Source: JANXQG01 sp964615095
GTDB lineage: Bacteria; Planctomycetota; Planctomycetia; Pirellulales; Thermoguttaceae
Length of the DNA stretch: 64,000 bases
Assembly: GCA_964615095.1 (NCBI GenBank)
Contig: CAZTPX010000005.1
Location: 1-64,000 of the forward strand
Direction of reading: 5' to 3'
The position numbers and the translations under genes were made by a program. The first letter of the stretch is position 1. Each line of letters begins with the position of its first letter. Positions 52,664-62,018 of the stretch are shown here, one piece after another. The notes beneath the pieces were generated by a model. The model was not told the DNA's origin, searched no databases, and saw nothing but the letters and a program-made list of their open reading frames with translations.

Positions 52664-55054
52664 ATGCCGAGAATTCTGACTTTGATTCGCTTGATCGCCA
52701 GCGCCGCGGTAATTACAACGCTGTTTGCCGAGCAATTGGCGGAAGCCGCGGAAACCGGCCAGTCGAACAACCGCACGATACCGCCGCGCAGCTACGAATC
52801 GCCCTCCGTGGAAAGGCCGCTGACGGCCGACGCCAAGGGCCGCACCGGGTTCATCCGCGACTGGCTCGTGCTGGGGGCCTTTCCGCATCCTGGCGGCCGC
52901 AAGACCTGGCAGGAACCGGTCACCCCGGAACTGCTCAAGCGCGAGGTGAACTTCCGCAAAGACATGCTGGCCCCAGTTGGCGGAGAAGAGAATATCCAAC
53001 CATGGTTGGGCGAAAAGGTGATCGGGGAGGGCGGCGAAACGCGCGTCTGGCAGCCGATCGCGGCGGACGGCAAGGCAGGAAACGTCGACCTGGGCGAACA
53101 CTTCAAGCGCGGCGGCCGGATCCCGGAGCACGTACTCGCCTACATCGCCTGCTACCTGAAATTCGATGACGACAAGACGGCGATCCTTTCCGTAGGCTCC
53201 AACGACGGTTTCCGCCTTTGGGTCAACGGCGAATTCGTCAACGAGCGACAAGTCTATCGCAGCTCCGTAGTCGACGACGACTTGATGCTCGTCCGTTTCT
53301 ACAAGGGCACGAATCTCGTGCTCCTGAAGATTACCCAGGACGTGGGCGGCTGGGATGCCGTGGTGCGGTTGATCGACAAGGGCTACAAGCCGCTTGGCGG
53401 CGTGAGCGAGCTGGTCATTCCGGCGTCCGCCGCCCGCAATCTCGCGGCCCCCATGCCGGCACACACGCCAACCCAATCGACGGTCGGGCCGGCAAAGCCA
53501 GCCTATGGTCCTGGGGCGGAGGCCGCCGATCCAAACAAGGCTCCGATTGTCAACCGGGCGCGACTCTTCCCTGCGCCGGGGTTTGCTGATCGCCTGGCAG
53601 GCGGGCGAATCATCGGTTCAAACGCCGGAGAGACGGTCGGTTTTGTCGAGTTGGCCAAGATCGACAAGCGGCCGGCGGAGGATGAGTGGTTCGAGATCCG
53701 CTTCGATAACAAGACCGCGTATCGGTGGGTCAAGTTCCAGGGTCCAGAGAAGCTTGCGACCTTGGTGAGCGAGATCGAATTCTACGATGGGGCGAAAAAA
53801 CTCTCGGGCAGGCCCTTTGGAATCGTGGGCAAGACGGAAAGCCGCGAGACCGACAAGGCGTTCGACGGCCGCGTGGACACGTGGTACGAATCCGACCTGG
53901 ACGGCAGCGCCTACGTCGGGCTCGACTTGGGCACGGCGAGCAACATCTCGGCCCCCCCTGCCCTAGCGTTGCCCGACGGCCATTACGCCAAGCCGCGTCA
54001 ACTTTCGATTGCCGCCCCGCCGGACGCGGAGATCCGCTACACGACCGATGGCAGTATTCCCAGCGCCGCGTCGGGCAAGCTATACCACGGCCCGATTCCA
54101 CTTGACAAGGGTTTCATCCCCGTCGCGGCGATCGTGCTGGAGCAGGGCAAGTTTCCCAGCCCGGTCGCGACGGCGACCTATGCGATCGGCGATGTTCCGC
54201 CGCCCAAAGGGCTGGTGACATTCAGCTTGGGGAACAGCCTCACGGACACGTTCGCCAACTACCTTGAAGCGGTCGCGCGGAGCGCCGGGCACGATCACAA
54301 GGAGTACCTGCACACGTGGATGGGCACGCCGACGGACTATTTGTGGCAGCACCCCACCGTGGCCTGGCAAGGGAGTTACCTCGACCAGTTCAAGAAGCTC
54401 GCGCCCATCGACATCATGACCACGCAGCCTTTCTACGTGATCGCCGAATCGATCGAGCGGGAAGCGGAATACTCCGGCAAATTCTACGCCCTGGCTCGCG
54501 AGACTAGCCCCAACGTCCAGCTTTACCTTTACCAGCAGTGGCCGCCGCGGTCGTTCGAATCGGACTCGTGGGCCATGCTCTCGTTGGAATACATGAAGGC
54601 CATTGCCCGGCAGCGCGGCCTGAAACCGGCCAAGACGTGGCAACAGGCCGCCAGCAACCAGCTCGCCTACTTCGAGGCCCTCCGCGAAAAGATGTCGGCG
54701 CAAGTGCCCGGCAAGCAGGTCCTGATCGTACCGACGGGGCTGGCGTTGGCGAACTTGAAGACGGCTTATGAAGCCGGCGAGGTGCCGGCGGCGCCCAGGG
54801 ACCAGTTCTTTGAACTGCATTCCGCCGAGAAAGACGAAAAGGGACGCGGCACGGCCGTGCATCTTACCGAACCGGGCCGGTACTTCGTCTCGCTGGTGCT
54901 TTATTGCTGCTTCTACAAAGAGCCGCCGGACAAGGTGCATTTGCCCGAAAACATGACCAAGCTCACGCCCGCGCAGGACAAGGTTTACAAGAGGATTGCC
55001 TGGCAGACGGTCAAAGATTACAAGTGGTCGGGCGTGGGGCCGCAGACGCGGTAG
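52664..55054 (+). CDS. Exported protein with CHB_HEX-type and discoidin-like modules and an SGNH-like C-terminal domain
   Basis: A 796-residue exported protein with a signal peptide ending LAEAAE. Residues 150-250 look like a PA14-like fold (FDDDKTAILSVGSNDGFRLWVNGE). Residues 300-420 resemble a discoidin/F5-8C domain (WVKFQGPEKLATLVSEIEFY, FDGRVDTWYESD). Residues 430-500 are a chitobiase/hexosaminidase C-terminal-like module (AEIRYTTDGSIP). Residues 510-790 are an SGNH-like esterase region (TFSLGNSLTD opens it). Gene order suggests glycan processing outside the cell. The block GNSLTD has the usual Ser; a full catalytic triad is not proven. Confidence 0.7.
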   Translation: MPRILTLIRLIASAAVITTLFAEQLAEAAETGQSNNRTIPPRSYESPSVERPLTADAKGRTGFIRDWLVLGAFPHPGGRKTWQEPVTPELLKREVNFRKDMLAPVGGEENIQPWLGEKVIGEGGETRVWQPIAADGKAGNVDLGEHFKRGGRIPEHVLAYIACYLKFDDDKTAILSVGSNDGFRLWVNGEFVNERQVYRSSVVDDDLMLVRFYKGTNLVLLKITQDVGGWDAVVRLIDKGYKPLGGVSELVIPASAARNLAAPMPAHTPTQSTVGPAKPAYGPGAEAADPNKAPIVNRARLFPAPGFADRLAGGRIIGSNAGETVGFVELAKIDKRPAEDEWFEIRFDNKTAYRWVKFQGPEKLATLVSEIEFYDGAKKLSGRPFGIVGKTESRETDKAFDGRVDTWYESDLDGSAYVGLDLGTASNISAPPALALPDGHYAKPRQLSIAAPPDAEIRYTTDGSIPSAASGKLYHGPIPLDKGFIPVAAIVLEQGKFPSPVATATYAIGDVPPPKGLVTFSLGNSLTDTFANYLEAVARSAGHDHKEYLHTWMGTPTDYLWQHPTVAWQGSYLDQFKKLAPIDIMTTQPFYVIAESIEREAEYSGKFYALARETSPNVQLYLYQQWPPRSFESDSWAMLSLEYMKAIARQRGLKPAKTWQQAASNQLAYFEALREKMSAQVPGKQVLIVPTGLALANLKTAYEAGEVPAAPRDQFFELHSAEKDEKGRGTAVHLTEPGRYFVSLVLYCCFYKEPPDKVHLPENMTKLTPAQDKVYKRIAWQTVKDYKWSGVGPQTR

Positions 55055-55116
55055 AACCGAATGCGCTTCGTCCACGAGCGGATTAAAGACCGTCCTACGA
55101 GCCACTGTGCAGGTTG

Positions 55117-55953
55117 TTAAAAATCCTTGGGCAGCTTCTTGATCTGCTCGAGCGTGAATACCGGGCCGTCCTTGCAGACGTAGGCTGGGCCGCAGTTGCA
55201 ACGCCCGCACTTGCCCACCCCGCACTTCATGCGGTTCTCCAGGCTCGTGTAGATGTCGCTGTCGGCCAGCCCCATCTTGCTCAGCACGGGCAGGGTGAAC
55301 TGGATCATGATCGGCGGGCCGATCACCAGCGCGACGGCCTTGGCGGCGGATATGCCGGCCTTCTCCACCACGGTCGGCACGAAGCCGACTTCGCCTTTCC
55401 AATCGGGCGTCTCGCCGCCCGGATCGACGCAACTCACGACGCGAACGTTCTCATACTCGGCCCAGCGGTCCAGCTCGTTGCGAAAGACCAGGTCGCCCAC
55501 CTTCCGCGCGCCGTAGACGATCGTGATCTGGCCGTACTGCTCGCGGTTCTCCAAGGCGTACCAGATCGCGCAGCGGATGGGCGGCATGGCAATCCCGCCG
55601 CCGATGAAGATCAAGTTCTTGCCTCGCCACTTGTCCATGGGATAGGCGTTGCCGTAGGGGCCGCGGAAGCCGACGATGTCACCCTCGTCGACGTTCCACA
55701 AGGCCTCGGTCACGCGGCCCGTGCGGCGGAAACAGAACTCGATGAAGTCCTGCCAGTTCGAACTGGAACAGAGATTGAAGGGCGACTCGCCGGCCCCGAA
55801 GGCCGAAAAAATGCCGAATTGGCCGACGCGAAAACTAAAATCGCGTGCCCGGGCTTCGTCGCGAAAACGGATGCGGACCGATTTCACGTCGGCCGTCTGC
55901 TGGCGGACCTGGACGACTTCCATCAGGTCCGGCTGGTAGATGTTGGTATTCAT
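55117..55953 (-). CDS. flxA: FlxA-like NAD(P)H-FAD oxidoreductase subunit
   Basis: A 278-residue flavoprotein of the ferredoxin-NADP reductase/dihydroorotate dehydrogenase B type. FAD domain: SFRVGQFGIFSAFGAGESPFNLCSS; NAD(P)H domain: LIFIGGGIAMPPIRCAI and TIVYGAR; C-terminal [2Fe-2S] ligands CGVGKCGRCNCG and a later Cys. It is the NADH entry point of the FlxABCD-HdrABC electron-bifurcating complex. The start at 55953 is used. A palindrome fills the 121-base gap upstream, unlike the tight overlaps of the other genes, and may alter coupling. Confidence 0.85.
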   Translation of the reverse strand: MNTNIYQPDLMEVVQVRQQTADVKSVRIRFRDEARARDFSFRVGQFGIFSAFGAGESPFNLCSSSNWQDFIEFCFRRTGRVTEALWNVDEGDIVGFRGPYGNAYPMDKWRGKNLIFIGGGIAMPPIRCAIWYALENREQYGQITIVYGARKVGDLVFRNELDRWAEYENVRVVSCVDPGGETPDWKGEVGFVPTVVEKAGISAAKAVALVIGPPIMIQFTLPVLSKMGLADSDIYTSLENRMKCGVGKCGRCNCGPAYVCKDGPVFTLEQIKKLPKDF

Positions 55954-55992
55954 CAGGTTGTTTTCTGTACGGTGGGAAATTCCGTAGCTTCC

Positions 55993-56078
55993 GTAGGGTG
56001 GGCCGAGTAACACGAGTCCCACCAGATTCCGCGTCGACATCGAATTTGGTGGGACTCGTGCTACTCGGCCCACCCTAC
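55993..56078. repeat. Dispersed palindrome inside the flx operon, GTAGGGTGGGCC family
   Basis: GTAGGGTGGGCCGAGTAACA and GACTCG-containing arms pair with TGCTACTCGGCCCACCCTAC. It lies between flxB and flxA; the TAG stop of flxB (56075-56077) is inside the right arm. Confidence 0.9.
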
Positions 56079-57097
56079 GATTTGTCCACACCAGACGCTT
56101 CTTGCGCCTTCCGCGAAATTGCCGAAAGCACCGGGTGGACGCCGAGTCCGGCGGGACAATTCCGTGTGCAGTTGCCGCAACCGGTGCAGAGCAACGTGCC
56201 GAATTTCTGCGGATAGATGCGAAACTTGTGGTAAATCCGCTGCCGCTGCCGCTGCGCTTGCTGGCCCCGCGGGTTGTGGCCGGCGGCGTGCAGCGTGAAC
56301 ATGCCGAACTGGCAGGCGTCCCAGTTCCGTGCCCGCACGCCTTGCCCGCCCGCGCCCTCGTCGACGATGTCGAAACAATGACACGTGGGGCAAGTATAGG
56401 CACAGGCCCCGCAGGCCAGGCAGCGCCGCGCTAGGTCCGGCCACTGGGCGTCTTCAAAGCCGCTTTTCAGAAACGCGCCCACCTTGTCCAAGTCGAACCG
56501 TAACGGCGGCCCTTTGGTCACGCTCCCCTTCACGTCCGACGGTTCGGTATGTCCAGCGAACAATCGCCGACCCTTCTCCGTCAGGCAGCGGATCTCCAGG
56601 ATCCCCTCGTCCAACGCATAGAGCATGGCGTCCGACCCGCGCGGGTCGTCCGGCCCGGACCCGACCGACGTGCAGAAACACTGGGCGTCGAAACTCTGGC
56701 AGGCCAGCGTCACAATCGTCGTCAGCTCGCGACGGCGATTGTAGGCGGCGTCGGCATAGTCCCAGTTGAAGACGTGATCGAGGATCGGACCTGACGCGGC
56801 ATCGCAGGGCTGGGCGGCAATCACGATCTGTTCGGTCTGTGGCAGGGCAATCTCGGTCAATTCGGCGCGCTTGCGCCCCAGCGTGTAGCCATAGAGCTTC
56901 TCGTGGCGAGGGAAGAGAAACTCCTTGATCGAATTCCGCGGCCGCGCCGCGGCGTCCAACGTCAGTTGGCTGGCCGACCCCAGCCAATCGTAGAGCAGCC
57001 GATCGTTGACCAGGCGCGGGCCAGCCACGCGGCGGCCACCGGCAATCCATGAGTCGATCAGCGTACGCAGCGCTGTCAACGATAGTACTTCGCTCAT
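56075..57097 (-). CDS. flxB: FlxB-like 4Fe-4S electron-transfer subunit
   Basis: A 340-residue iron-sulfur protein, similar to anaerobic sulfite reductase A/hydrogenase beta-type subunits. Two [4Fe-4S] motifs lie near the C-terminus: CLACGACAYTCPTC and CTGCGNCTRNCPAG. Upstream, CQSFDAQCFCTSVGSGPDD is typical of this dicluster family. In the Flx complex it passes electrons between the flavin subunit and Hdr. Its ATG overlaps the flxC stop codon by 4 bases. The stop lies within a palindrome, so the last residues may differ from the ancestral protein. Confidence 0.82.
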   Translation of the reverse strand: MSEVLSLTALRTLIDSWIAGGRRVAGPRLVNDRLLYDWLGSASQLTLDAAARPRNSIKEFLFPRHEKLYGYTLGRKRAELTEIALPQTEQIVIAAQPCDAASGPILDHVFNWDYADAAYNRRRELTTIVTLACQSFDAQCFCTSVGSGPDDPRGSDAMLYALDEGILEIRCLTEKGRRLFAGHTEPSDVKGSVTKGPPLRFDLDKVGAFLKSGFEDAQWPDLARRCLACGACAYTCPTCHCFDIVDEGAGGQGVRARNWDACQFGMFTLHAAGHNPRGQQAQRQRQRIYHKFRIYPQKFGTLLCTGCGNCTRNCPAGLGVHPVLSAISRKAQEASGVDKS

Positions 57098-57939
57098 TGG
57101 ATGAAGCCCTCATGGTCTTGGATCGTGTAGGAACCGACCACCGGCTCGGCCTGCGGATCGTTGCCGGGGCGGTAGGCGAAATTCTCCTCCGCCGCTTGGG
57201 CCAGCGAAAGATTTAACAGCCTCAGGTCGATGCCCGCCGGGCAGACCCGCGTGCATTCTTCGCAGCCCACGCAGCGCGCGGCCAGGTGGAAGGCCCGCGT
57301 GATGTGCCAGGCGAAATTGCCCTTGAGCGTGGCCGAAGTGCTGATCACCTGCGGCCGGTTCTTGTCGACAATGCAGCGTGGGCAGTAGCACATGGGGCAG
57401 ACCTGCCGGCAGGCATAGCACCTCACGCAACGGGCCAGTTCCTGCCGCCAGTAGGCCAAGCGCTCGGCTGGTAGGCGCTTCAAGAACGTATTGATTGCCG
57501 CGTAGCGCTGCTCGGCCGAAACCGCCGCCGATTTGGCCGCTTGGCCGATGACCACGTCGACGCTGTGCGGTTCATGGACGTCGCAGGCATCGCACTTCGG
57601 CTGGCCCATGCCGTCACAGGCCACGCCGATCGCGTGAATCTGCCCGCGGTCGAGTTGTGATTCCTTCTCCAGTACCACCAGGGCACGTTGATCGCATCCC
57701 TTGAGGACAATCGCCGGGCGTCCCAAGGCGCGAATCTCCGCGCGCTTCAAATAAACCGTCAGGTTCGCCTGGCAACGATCGTTCCAAACGAGTTGATCGA
57801 CGTCTTCCGGACGCTTGATGAAAACCGGAAAGACCGGCCCGTCGGCTGGCTCGGCGGGGTCCTGGCCATAGCCGATGATCACGTCGACCTTTCCTTCCAG
57901 AAGTAACTGCCGGCAGGTGTCGCGAAGCTTGGCAATCAT
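57094..57939 (-). CDS. flxC: FlxC-like 4Fe-4S subunit
   Basis: A 281-residue protein. An N-terminal region seen in coenzyme-F420-hydrogenase-beta-like proteins (GKVDVIIGYG, AIVLKGCDQRALVVLEKE) is followed by two [4Fe-4S] motifs, CVRCYACRQVCPMCYCPRC and CVGCEECTRVCPAG. It should carry electrons inside the Flx module. The ATG at 57939 overlaps the flxD stop (ATGA), and its stop overlaps flxB (ATGA). GAGG lies upstream of the start within a repeat-derived region. Confidence 0.82.
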   Translation of the reverse strand: MIAKLRDTCRQLLLEGKVDVIIGYGQDPAEPADGPVFPVFIKRPEDVDQLVWNDRCQANLTVYLKRAEIRALGRPAIVLKGCDQRALVVLEKESQLDRGQIHAIGVACDGMGQPKCDACDVHEPHSVDVVIGQAAKSAAVSAEQRYAAINTFLKRLPAERLAYWRQELARCVRCYACRQVCPMCYCPRCIVDKNRPQVISTSATLKGNFAWHITRAFHLAARCVGCEECTRVCPAGIDLRLLNLSLAQAAEENFAYRPGNDPQAEPVVGSYTIQDHEGFIQ

Positions 57940-58484
57940 CTGTTGGCCTCGCAGTCTGTAGGCAACGGAGTCCGTGCCGCTTCCGAAAATGCGCTCTGTG
58001 GCATTCCGTGAATCGGAGAACGGCACGGAGTTCGTTCCCCACAGGTGGTGGACTCCTCGCAGATTTCGCGGTAACCGGTGTAAGGACCGAGCTTCCGCAC
58101 GTTTTCGGTCAGCTCAGCGACGACGTGCTGCCACTTCTTGCCTTCGGCGGCCGAGATCCAGGTGAACTGCACGCGCTCGGTCTCGATACCCACGGCCTCC
58201 AATAATTGGCGAAAGAGCATCCAGCGGCGGCGGGCGTGATAGTTGCCAGCCGTGTAATGGCAGTCGCCCGGATGGCAGCCGGAGACCAGCACCGCGTCGG
58301 CGCCCATCTCGAAGGCCTTGATAATCAGGTTGAAATCGATCCGCCCCGTGCAAGGCAGGCGCACGACACGGATGTTGGCCGGATATTCCAGACGGTTCGT
58401 GCCGGCCAGGTCCGCGCCCAGATACGTACACCAATTGCAGACGTAGGCGATGATTTTCGGTTCGAAATTCTCGGATTCGCTCAT
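57936..58484 (-). CDS. flxD: FlxD/MvhD-like [2Fe-2S] subunit with a repeat-encoded tail
   Basis: A 182-residue protein of the methyl-viologen-reducing hydrogenase delta family. PKIIAYVCNWCTYLGADLAG, RLPCTGRIDF and VSGCHPGDCHYTAGN hold the conserved Cys ligands. It links Flx to HdrA. Typical MvhD proteins end at about 145 residues; here the last ~36 residues (from CEESTT onward) are translated from a dispersed repeat, yet the stop codon still overlaps the flxC ATG as ATGA. Its own ATG overlaps the hdrA stop in the same way. Confidence 0.88.
   Translation of the reverse strand: MSESENFEPKIIAYVCNWCTYLGADLAGTNRLEYPANIRVVRLPCTGRIDFNLIIKAFEMGADAVLVSGCHPGDCHYTAGNYHARRRWMLFRQLLEAVGIETERVQFTWISAAEGKKWQHVVAELTENVRKLGPYTGYREICEESTTCGERTPCRSPIHGMPQSAFSEAARTPLPTDCEANR
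57957..58043. repeat. Dispersed repeat inserted at the 3' end of flxD
   Basis: TGTAGGCAACGGAGTCCGTG and GGCACGGAGTTCGTTCCCCA mark the ends. It belongs to the TGTAGGGAAC family (4399, 27431) and is read through in frame by flxD. Confidence 0.8.
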
Positions 58485-60481
58485 ACTAGGCTCTCCACCA
58501 TGGCGTAAATCTGTTGTTCGGAAAAGCCGGCCAGGTCGGCACTCTTCGAGGGGCAGACGGCCACGCAGGTGCCGCAGCCCATGCACAGGCCCGCATTGAC
58601 CCGGGCAGTGCGCTTGATGAGTTGTCCCTTGCGGTCGCGGATCTCGGCCCGCTCGATAGCGCCGTAGGGACAGGCCCTGGCGCAGGCGAAACAGGCGGCG
58701 CAGTTCATTTCGTCCACGCGGGCGATCTCCGGTTCGCGGGCCAATTGCTGGTGACTAAACATCACCAGTACCTTGCCCGCCGCCGCCGTGGCCTGGGCGA
58801 CCGACTCGGGGATGTCCTTGGGACCTTGGCAGGCCCCGCAGACATAGACGCCGGCCGCGTTGGTCTCCACCGGCCGCAGTTTGGGGTGCGATTCGGAAAG
58901 AAAGCCGTTCTCGTCGTAACCCACGTTGAGCTTCTGGGCCAGCGCCTCCGCGCCGTCGGAGGGGCACATCGCCGCGGCCAGCACGACCAAGTCGGCCTTG
59001 ATGGTCACGGGCTCGCCGGCCAGCGTATCGACACCGCGTACGATCAGTTGTCCGTCCTGCTCGACGATCTTCGACACGCGGCCGCGATGGTAGTGGGCAC
59101 CGTCCTGCTCGATCGCCCGGCGGACGAATTCGTCGTAGTTCTTGCCGCCGGCGCGAATGTCCATGTAGAAGACGTGGGCGTCGCCGCTATGCACCTTATG
59201 CTTGTAGAGCATCGTGTGCTTGGCGTTGTACATGCAGCAGATCTTCGAGCAGTAGGAGATGCCCTTGGCGTTGTCGCGGGAGCCGACGCAACTGATGAAG
59301 ACGACGCTCTGCGGCACCTTGCCGTCGGACGGCCGGCGGACCTCGCCGCCCGTGGGGCCGGAGGCCGACAACAGCCGTTCGAACTGCAACGAGTCGATCA
59401 CGTCGGCATAGCGACCGTAGCCGTATTCGCCGTAGCCGGTCAGGCGACCGTTGTGTTGCTCGCGCCCCACGTTATAGAGTTTATAGCCCGTGGCCACCAC
59501 GATCGCCCCGACTTCCTCGGTCACGAGGCGGTCTTCGTCGTCAAAACGGATCGCGCCCGGCTGGCACTTCTTGGCGCAGATGCCGCACTTGTCCTTCGTG
59601 AGCTTCATGCAGACCGAGGCGTCGATTACGGGGCGGGCGGGCACGGCCTGGGGAAAGGGGATATAAATGGCTGTGCGCTGCCCCAACCCGTAATCGAACG
59701 CGCTGGGATTCTTCTTGGAGGGACATGAGTTCCAGCACTGCCCGCAGCCCGTACACTTGCTCATGTCGATGTAGCGGGCCTTCTTGCGGACCGTGACGCG
59801 GAAGTTGCCGACAAAGCCCTCGACCGACTCGATTTCCGAATACGTGTGCAACGTGATATTGGAATGCTGGCCGGCCTCGACCATCCGCGGCGTGAGGATA
59901 CACTGGGAGCAGTCCAGCGTGGGAAAGGTCTCGCTCAGGCCGGCCATCTTGCCGCCGATCGACGGCTCGCGCTCCACGAGCACGACCTGGTATCCGGCGT
60001 CGGCGATATCCAAGGCCGCCTGGATACCAGCCACGCCGCCACCGATCACCAGGGCGCGGCGGGTGAGCGGGATCTCGATAGGGACCAGGGCATGATTGAA
60101 GCGCGTCTTGGCCACGGACATCGACACCAGGTCGATGGCCTTGGCCGTCGCCTGGGCGCGGTCGTGATGGACCCAGGAGCACTGCTCACGAATGTTGGCC
60201 ATTTCCACCAGATAGGGATTCAGCCCTTCCTTCTCGGCCGCTTTGCGGAACGTGCGAAGGTGCATGTGCGGCGAGCAGGACGCCACGACGACGCCCGTGA
60301 GATGCTCGGCGGCGATCTTTTGGCGGATCGTGGCCTGCCCCGGTTCCGAGCACATGTACTTGCACGTCATCGCGCAGGCCACACCCGGCATCTCGCCGGC
60401 GGCCGCCGCCACCTGCTCGACATCCACCGTGCGGGCAATGTTCTCACCGCACCAACAGACAAACACGCCGATTCTCGCCAT
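58481..60481 (-). CDS. hdrA: Heterodisulfide reductase subunit A (HdrA)
   Basis: A 666-residue flavoprotein that performs flavin-based electron bifurcation in Hdr complexes. VFVCWCGENIA opens the N-terminal domain; FAD is bound at RALVIGGGVAGIQAALDIAD. [4Fe-4S] ligands are in CTGCGQCWNSCPSKKNP, CGICAKKCQPGAI, and the C-terminal pair CAACFACARACPYG and CMGCGTCVAVCPSK. The cysteine-rich CVGSRDN and YCSKICCMYNAKH motif is also present. Together with HdrB/C and FlxABCD it couples NADH oxidation to ferredoxin reduction and a disulfide. The stop overlaps the flxD ATG. Confidence 0.95.
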   Translation of the reverse strand: MARIGVFVCWCGENIARTVDVEQVAAAAGEMPGVACAMTCKYMCSEPGQATIRQKIAAEHLTGVVVASCSPHMHLRTFRKAAEKEGLNPYLVEMANIREQCSWVHHDRAQATAKAIDLVSMSVAKTRFNHALVPIEIPLTRRALVIGGGVAGIQAALDIADAGYQVVLVEREPSIGGKMAGLSETFPTLDCSQCILTPRMVEAGQHSNITLHTYSEIESVEGFVGNFRVTVRKKARYIDMSKCTGCGQCWNSCPSKKNPSAFDYGLGQRTAIYIPFPQAVPARPVIDASVCMKLTKDKCGICAKKCQPGAIRFDDEDRLVTEEVGAIVVATGYKLYNVGREQHNGRLTGYGEYGYGRYADVIDSLQFERLLSASGPTGGEVRRPSDGKVPQSVVFISCVGSRDNAKGISYCSKICCMYNAKHTMLYKHKVHSGDAHVFYMDIRAGGKNYDEFVRRAIEQDGAHYHRGRVSKIVEQDGQLIVRGVDTLAGEPVTIKADLVVLAAAMCPSDGAEALAQKLNVGYDENGFLSESHPKLRPVETNAAGVYVCGACQGPKDIPESVAQATAAAGKVLVMFSHQQLAREPEIARVDEMNCAACFACARACPYGAIERAEIRDRKGQLIKRTARVNAGLCMGCGTCVAVCPSKSADLAGFSEQQIYAMVESLV

Positions 60482-60498
60482 AGTTTCCTAGTTCGTAG

Positions 60499-60579
60499 CG
60501 TAGGCTTTAGCCCACCGTCTTACAAGTAGCGTGGGCTTTAGCCCGCCCGTACAACGTGGCGGACTAAAGTCCACCCTAC
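60499..60579. repeat. Repeat of GTAGGCTTTAGCCCACC units between hdrB and hdrA
   Basis: CGTAGGCTTTAGCCCACC, GTGGGCTTTAGCCCGCC and GGACTAAAGTCCACCCTAC are three related, partly palindromic units (GGGCTTTAGCCC is a palindrome). It separates hdrB from hdrA by 106 bases. Confidence 0.8.
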
Positions 60580-60587
60580 AAAGTCTC

Positions 60588-61430
60588 CTATTTCTTCACG
60601 ACGAAATGCCGGTCGATTCCCAACGTCCGCTCGTCAATGCCCAGAGCCAGGCCGATCAGGTCCGAGAGGTAGTAGACCACCAGGTTGTGCCGCACGCCGA
60701 AACGTTGCTCGATGTCGGCTTGCTTCATATCGAGATTGACGTGACACATGGGACAGGCCACGACGATGCACGAGGCCTGGTGGGCGGCCGCGTCGCTGAG
60801 GATCTTGTGCGAGAGGTCCAGCACGGTCTCTTCATCCGCCAGGGTCATGCCCGCGCCGCAACATTCGGTCTTGAAGTTCCAGTCGACCGGCGCCGCGCCC
60901 AAGGCCGCCAGCACGGTCTCCATGCTGCTGGGTTGCTCGCAGTCGTCGAACTGCACCTCCCGCGGCGGGCGCGTGAGCAGGCAACCATAGTAACAGGCGG
61001 GGCGAAATTCGCCCAAGGGCCGCACGATCTGTTGACAAATCGTTTCCAGGCCGACCTTCTGTACGACCTGGATGAGGTTCAAGACCCGCGTGCTGCCGTC
61101 GACCTCCAGTTCCACGATCTCGGAAATCTCTTTTTGTAGCCGCGGGCAGGCCGCCAGGGCGCGATTGGCCCGCAGAAGCTCCATCGAACACATTGGGCAG
61201 GGAGCCAGTAGCTCGGTCATCCCGTCGCGCTTGGCCAGGGCCAGGTTCCGCGCCGGCAGAGCCACCGCCAGCTTGTGATTGAGCGAATGGGCCGCCGTAG
61301 CGCCGCAGCAAATCCAGTCGTCCAGCTCCCGCAGTTCCACCCCCAGCTTGCCCATGCAAGCACGGACCGACGTCTCGTAGTCGTTCGATGAGCCATGCAG
61401 GGCACAACCGGGATAATAGCCAATTTCCAT
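60588..61430 (-). CDS. hdrB: Heterodisulfide reductase subunit B (HdrB)
   Basis: A 280-residue catalytic subunit with two CCG domains that each hold a noncubane [4Fe-4S] cluster. Ligands: C9, C41, C42, C78, C81 and C146, C190, C191, C226, C229. The sequence DWICCGATAAHSLN and FKTECCGAGMTLA are the CCG signatures. In methanogens it reduces CoM-S-S-CoB; in Flx-Hdr bacteria the partner is thought to be DsrC or another thiol protein. The acceptor in this organism is unknown. Confidence 0.95.
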   Translation of the reverse strand: MEIGYYPGCALHGSSNDYETSVRACMGKLGVELRELDDWICCGATAAHSLNHKLAVALPARNLALAKRDGMTELLAPCPMCSMELLRANRALAACPRLQKEISEIVELEVDGSTRVLNLIQVVQKVGLETICQQIVRPLGEFRPACYYGCLLTRPPREVQFDDCEQPSSMETVLAALGAAPVDWNFKTECCGAGMTLADEETVLDLSHKILSDAAAHQASCIVVACPMCHVNLDMKQADIEQRFGVRHNLVVYYLSDLIGLALGIDERTLGIDRHFVVKK

Positions 61431-61441
61431 TGTTCAATTTC

Positions 61442-62014
61442 TCACTTGTTCCCGTTGCCCATGCACCGCGCGAAGATCCGCCCCACCACGGCCCGGTCCT
61501 TCACACGCTGGCCGCCGAAGTGCAGCTTGTTGCGTTGCATAAGTTTGGGCGCCAAGAGCGAGTCCTTCATGAGCGCCCGCAAGTTGCGATCGCGCAGGAA
61601 CGCCAACAGTTTGAACGCGCCTACAAGCTCGAACTCGCGGAGGCGACCGTTGCGGCGGATGTTGTCCAAGAATGCCTTCTGAAAGAGCACCGTCCGCTGC
61701 CGGGCCTGCGGCGCCGCGCCGCGCTCGAAGGCGATCTGCCGCAAGGCGTCCATCACGCCGGCGCAATCTACCGATTTCGGGCAGCGGGCCGTGCAGGTCA
61801 TGCAGGAAACGCACTTCCAGATCGACTCGGCGCCAATCGCCTTCTCCGTCTGGCCAAGTTGCAGCAGGCGAATCAGCCGGTTCGGCAGGACGTCCATGCT
61901 TTCGGCCATGGGACAGCCCGCCGAACACTTGCCACACTGATAGCAATCGTGCAGGTTCGTACCGGCGAGGCTTTCGATCTCGGTATTCTCGGTTGCAGAG
62001 GGGAGTGTCATCAT
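61442..62014 (-). CDS. hdrC: Heterodisulfide reductase subunit C (HdrC)
   Basis: A 190-residue iron-sulfur protein. Two [4Fe-4S] motifs, CYQCGKCSAGCPM (about residues 24-36) and CVSCMTCTARCPK (about 68-80), relay electrons from HdrA to HdrB. The C-terminal ~90 residues are helical. The gene starts 4 bases after the stop codon of the upstream response regulator gene, which places the regulator in the operon. Confidence 0.93.
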   Translation of the reverse strand: MMTLPSATENTEIESLAGTNLHDCYQCGKCSAGCPMAESMDVLPNRLIRLLQLGQTEKAIGAESIWKCVSCMTCTARCPKSVDCAGVMDALRQIAFERGAAPQARQRTVLFQKAFLDNIRRNGRLREFELVGAFKLLAFLRDRNLRALMKDSLLAPKLMQRNKLHFGGQRVKDRAVVGRIFARCMGNGNK

Positions 62015-62018
62015 AGGA

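Noticed and set aside
58514..59728. A 404-residue plus-strand frame opposite hdrA
   Set aside because: Shadow of a well-supported gene with Cys motifs on the other strand.
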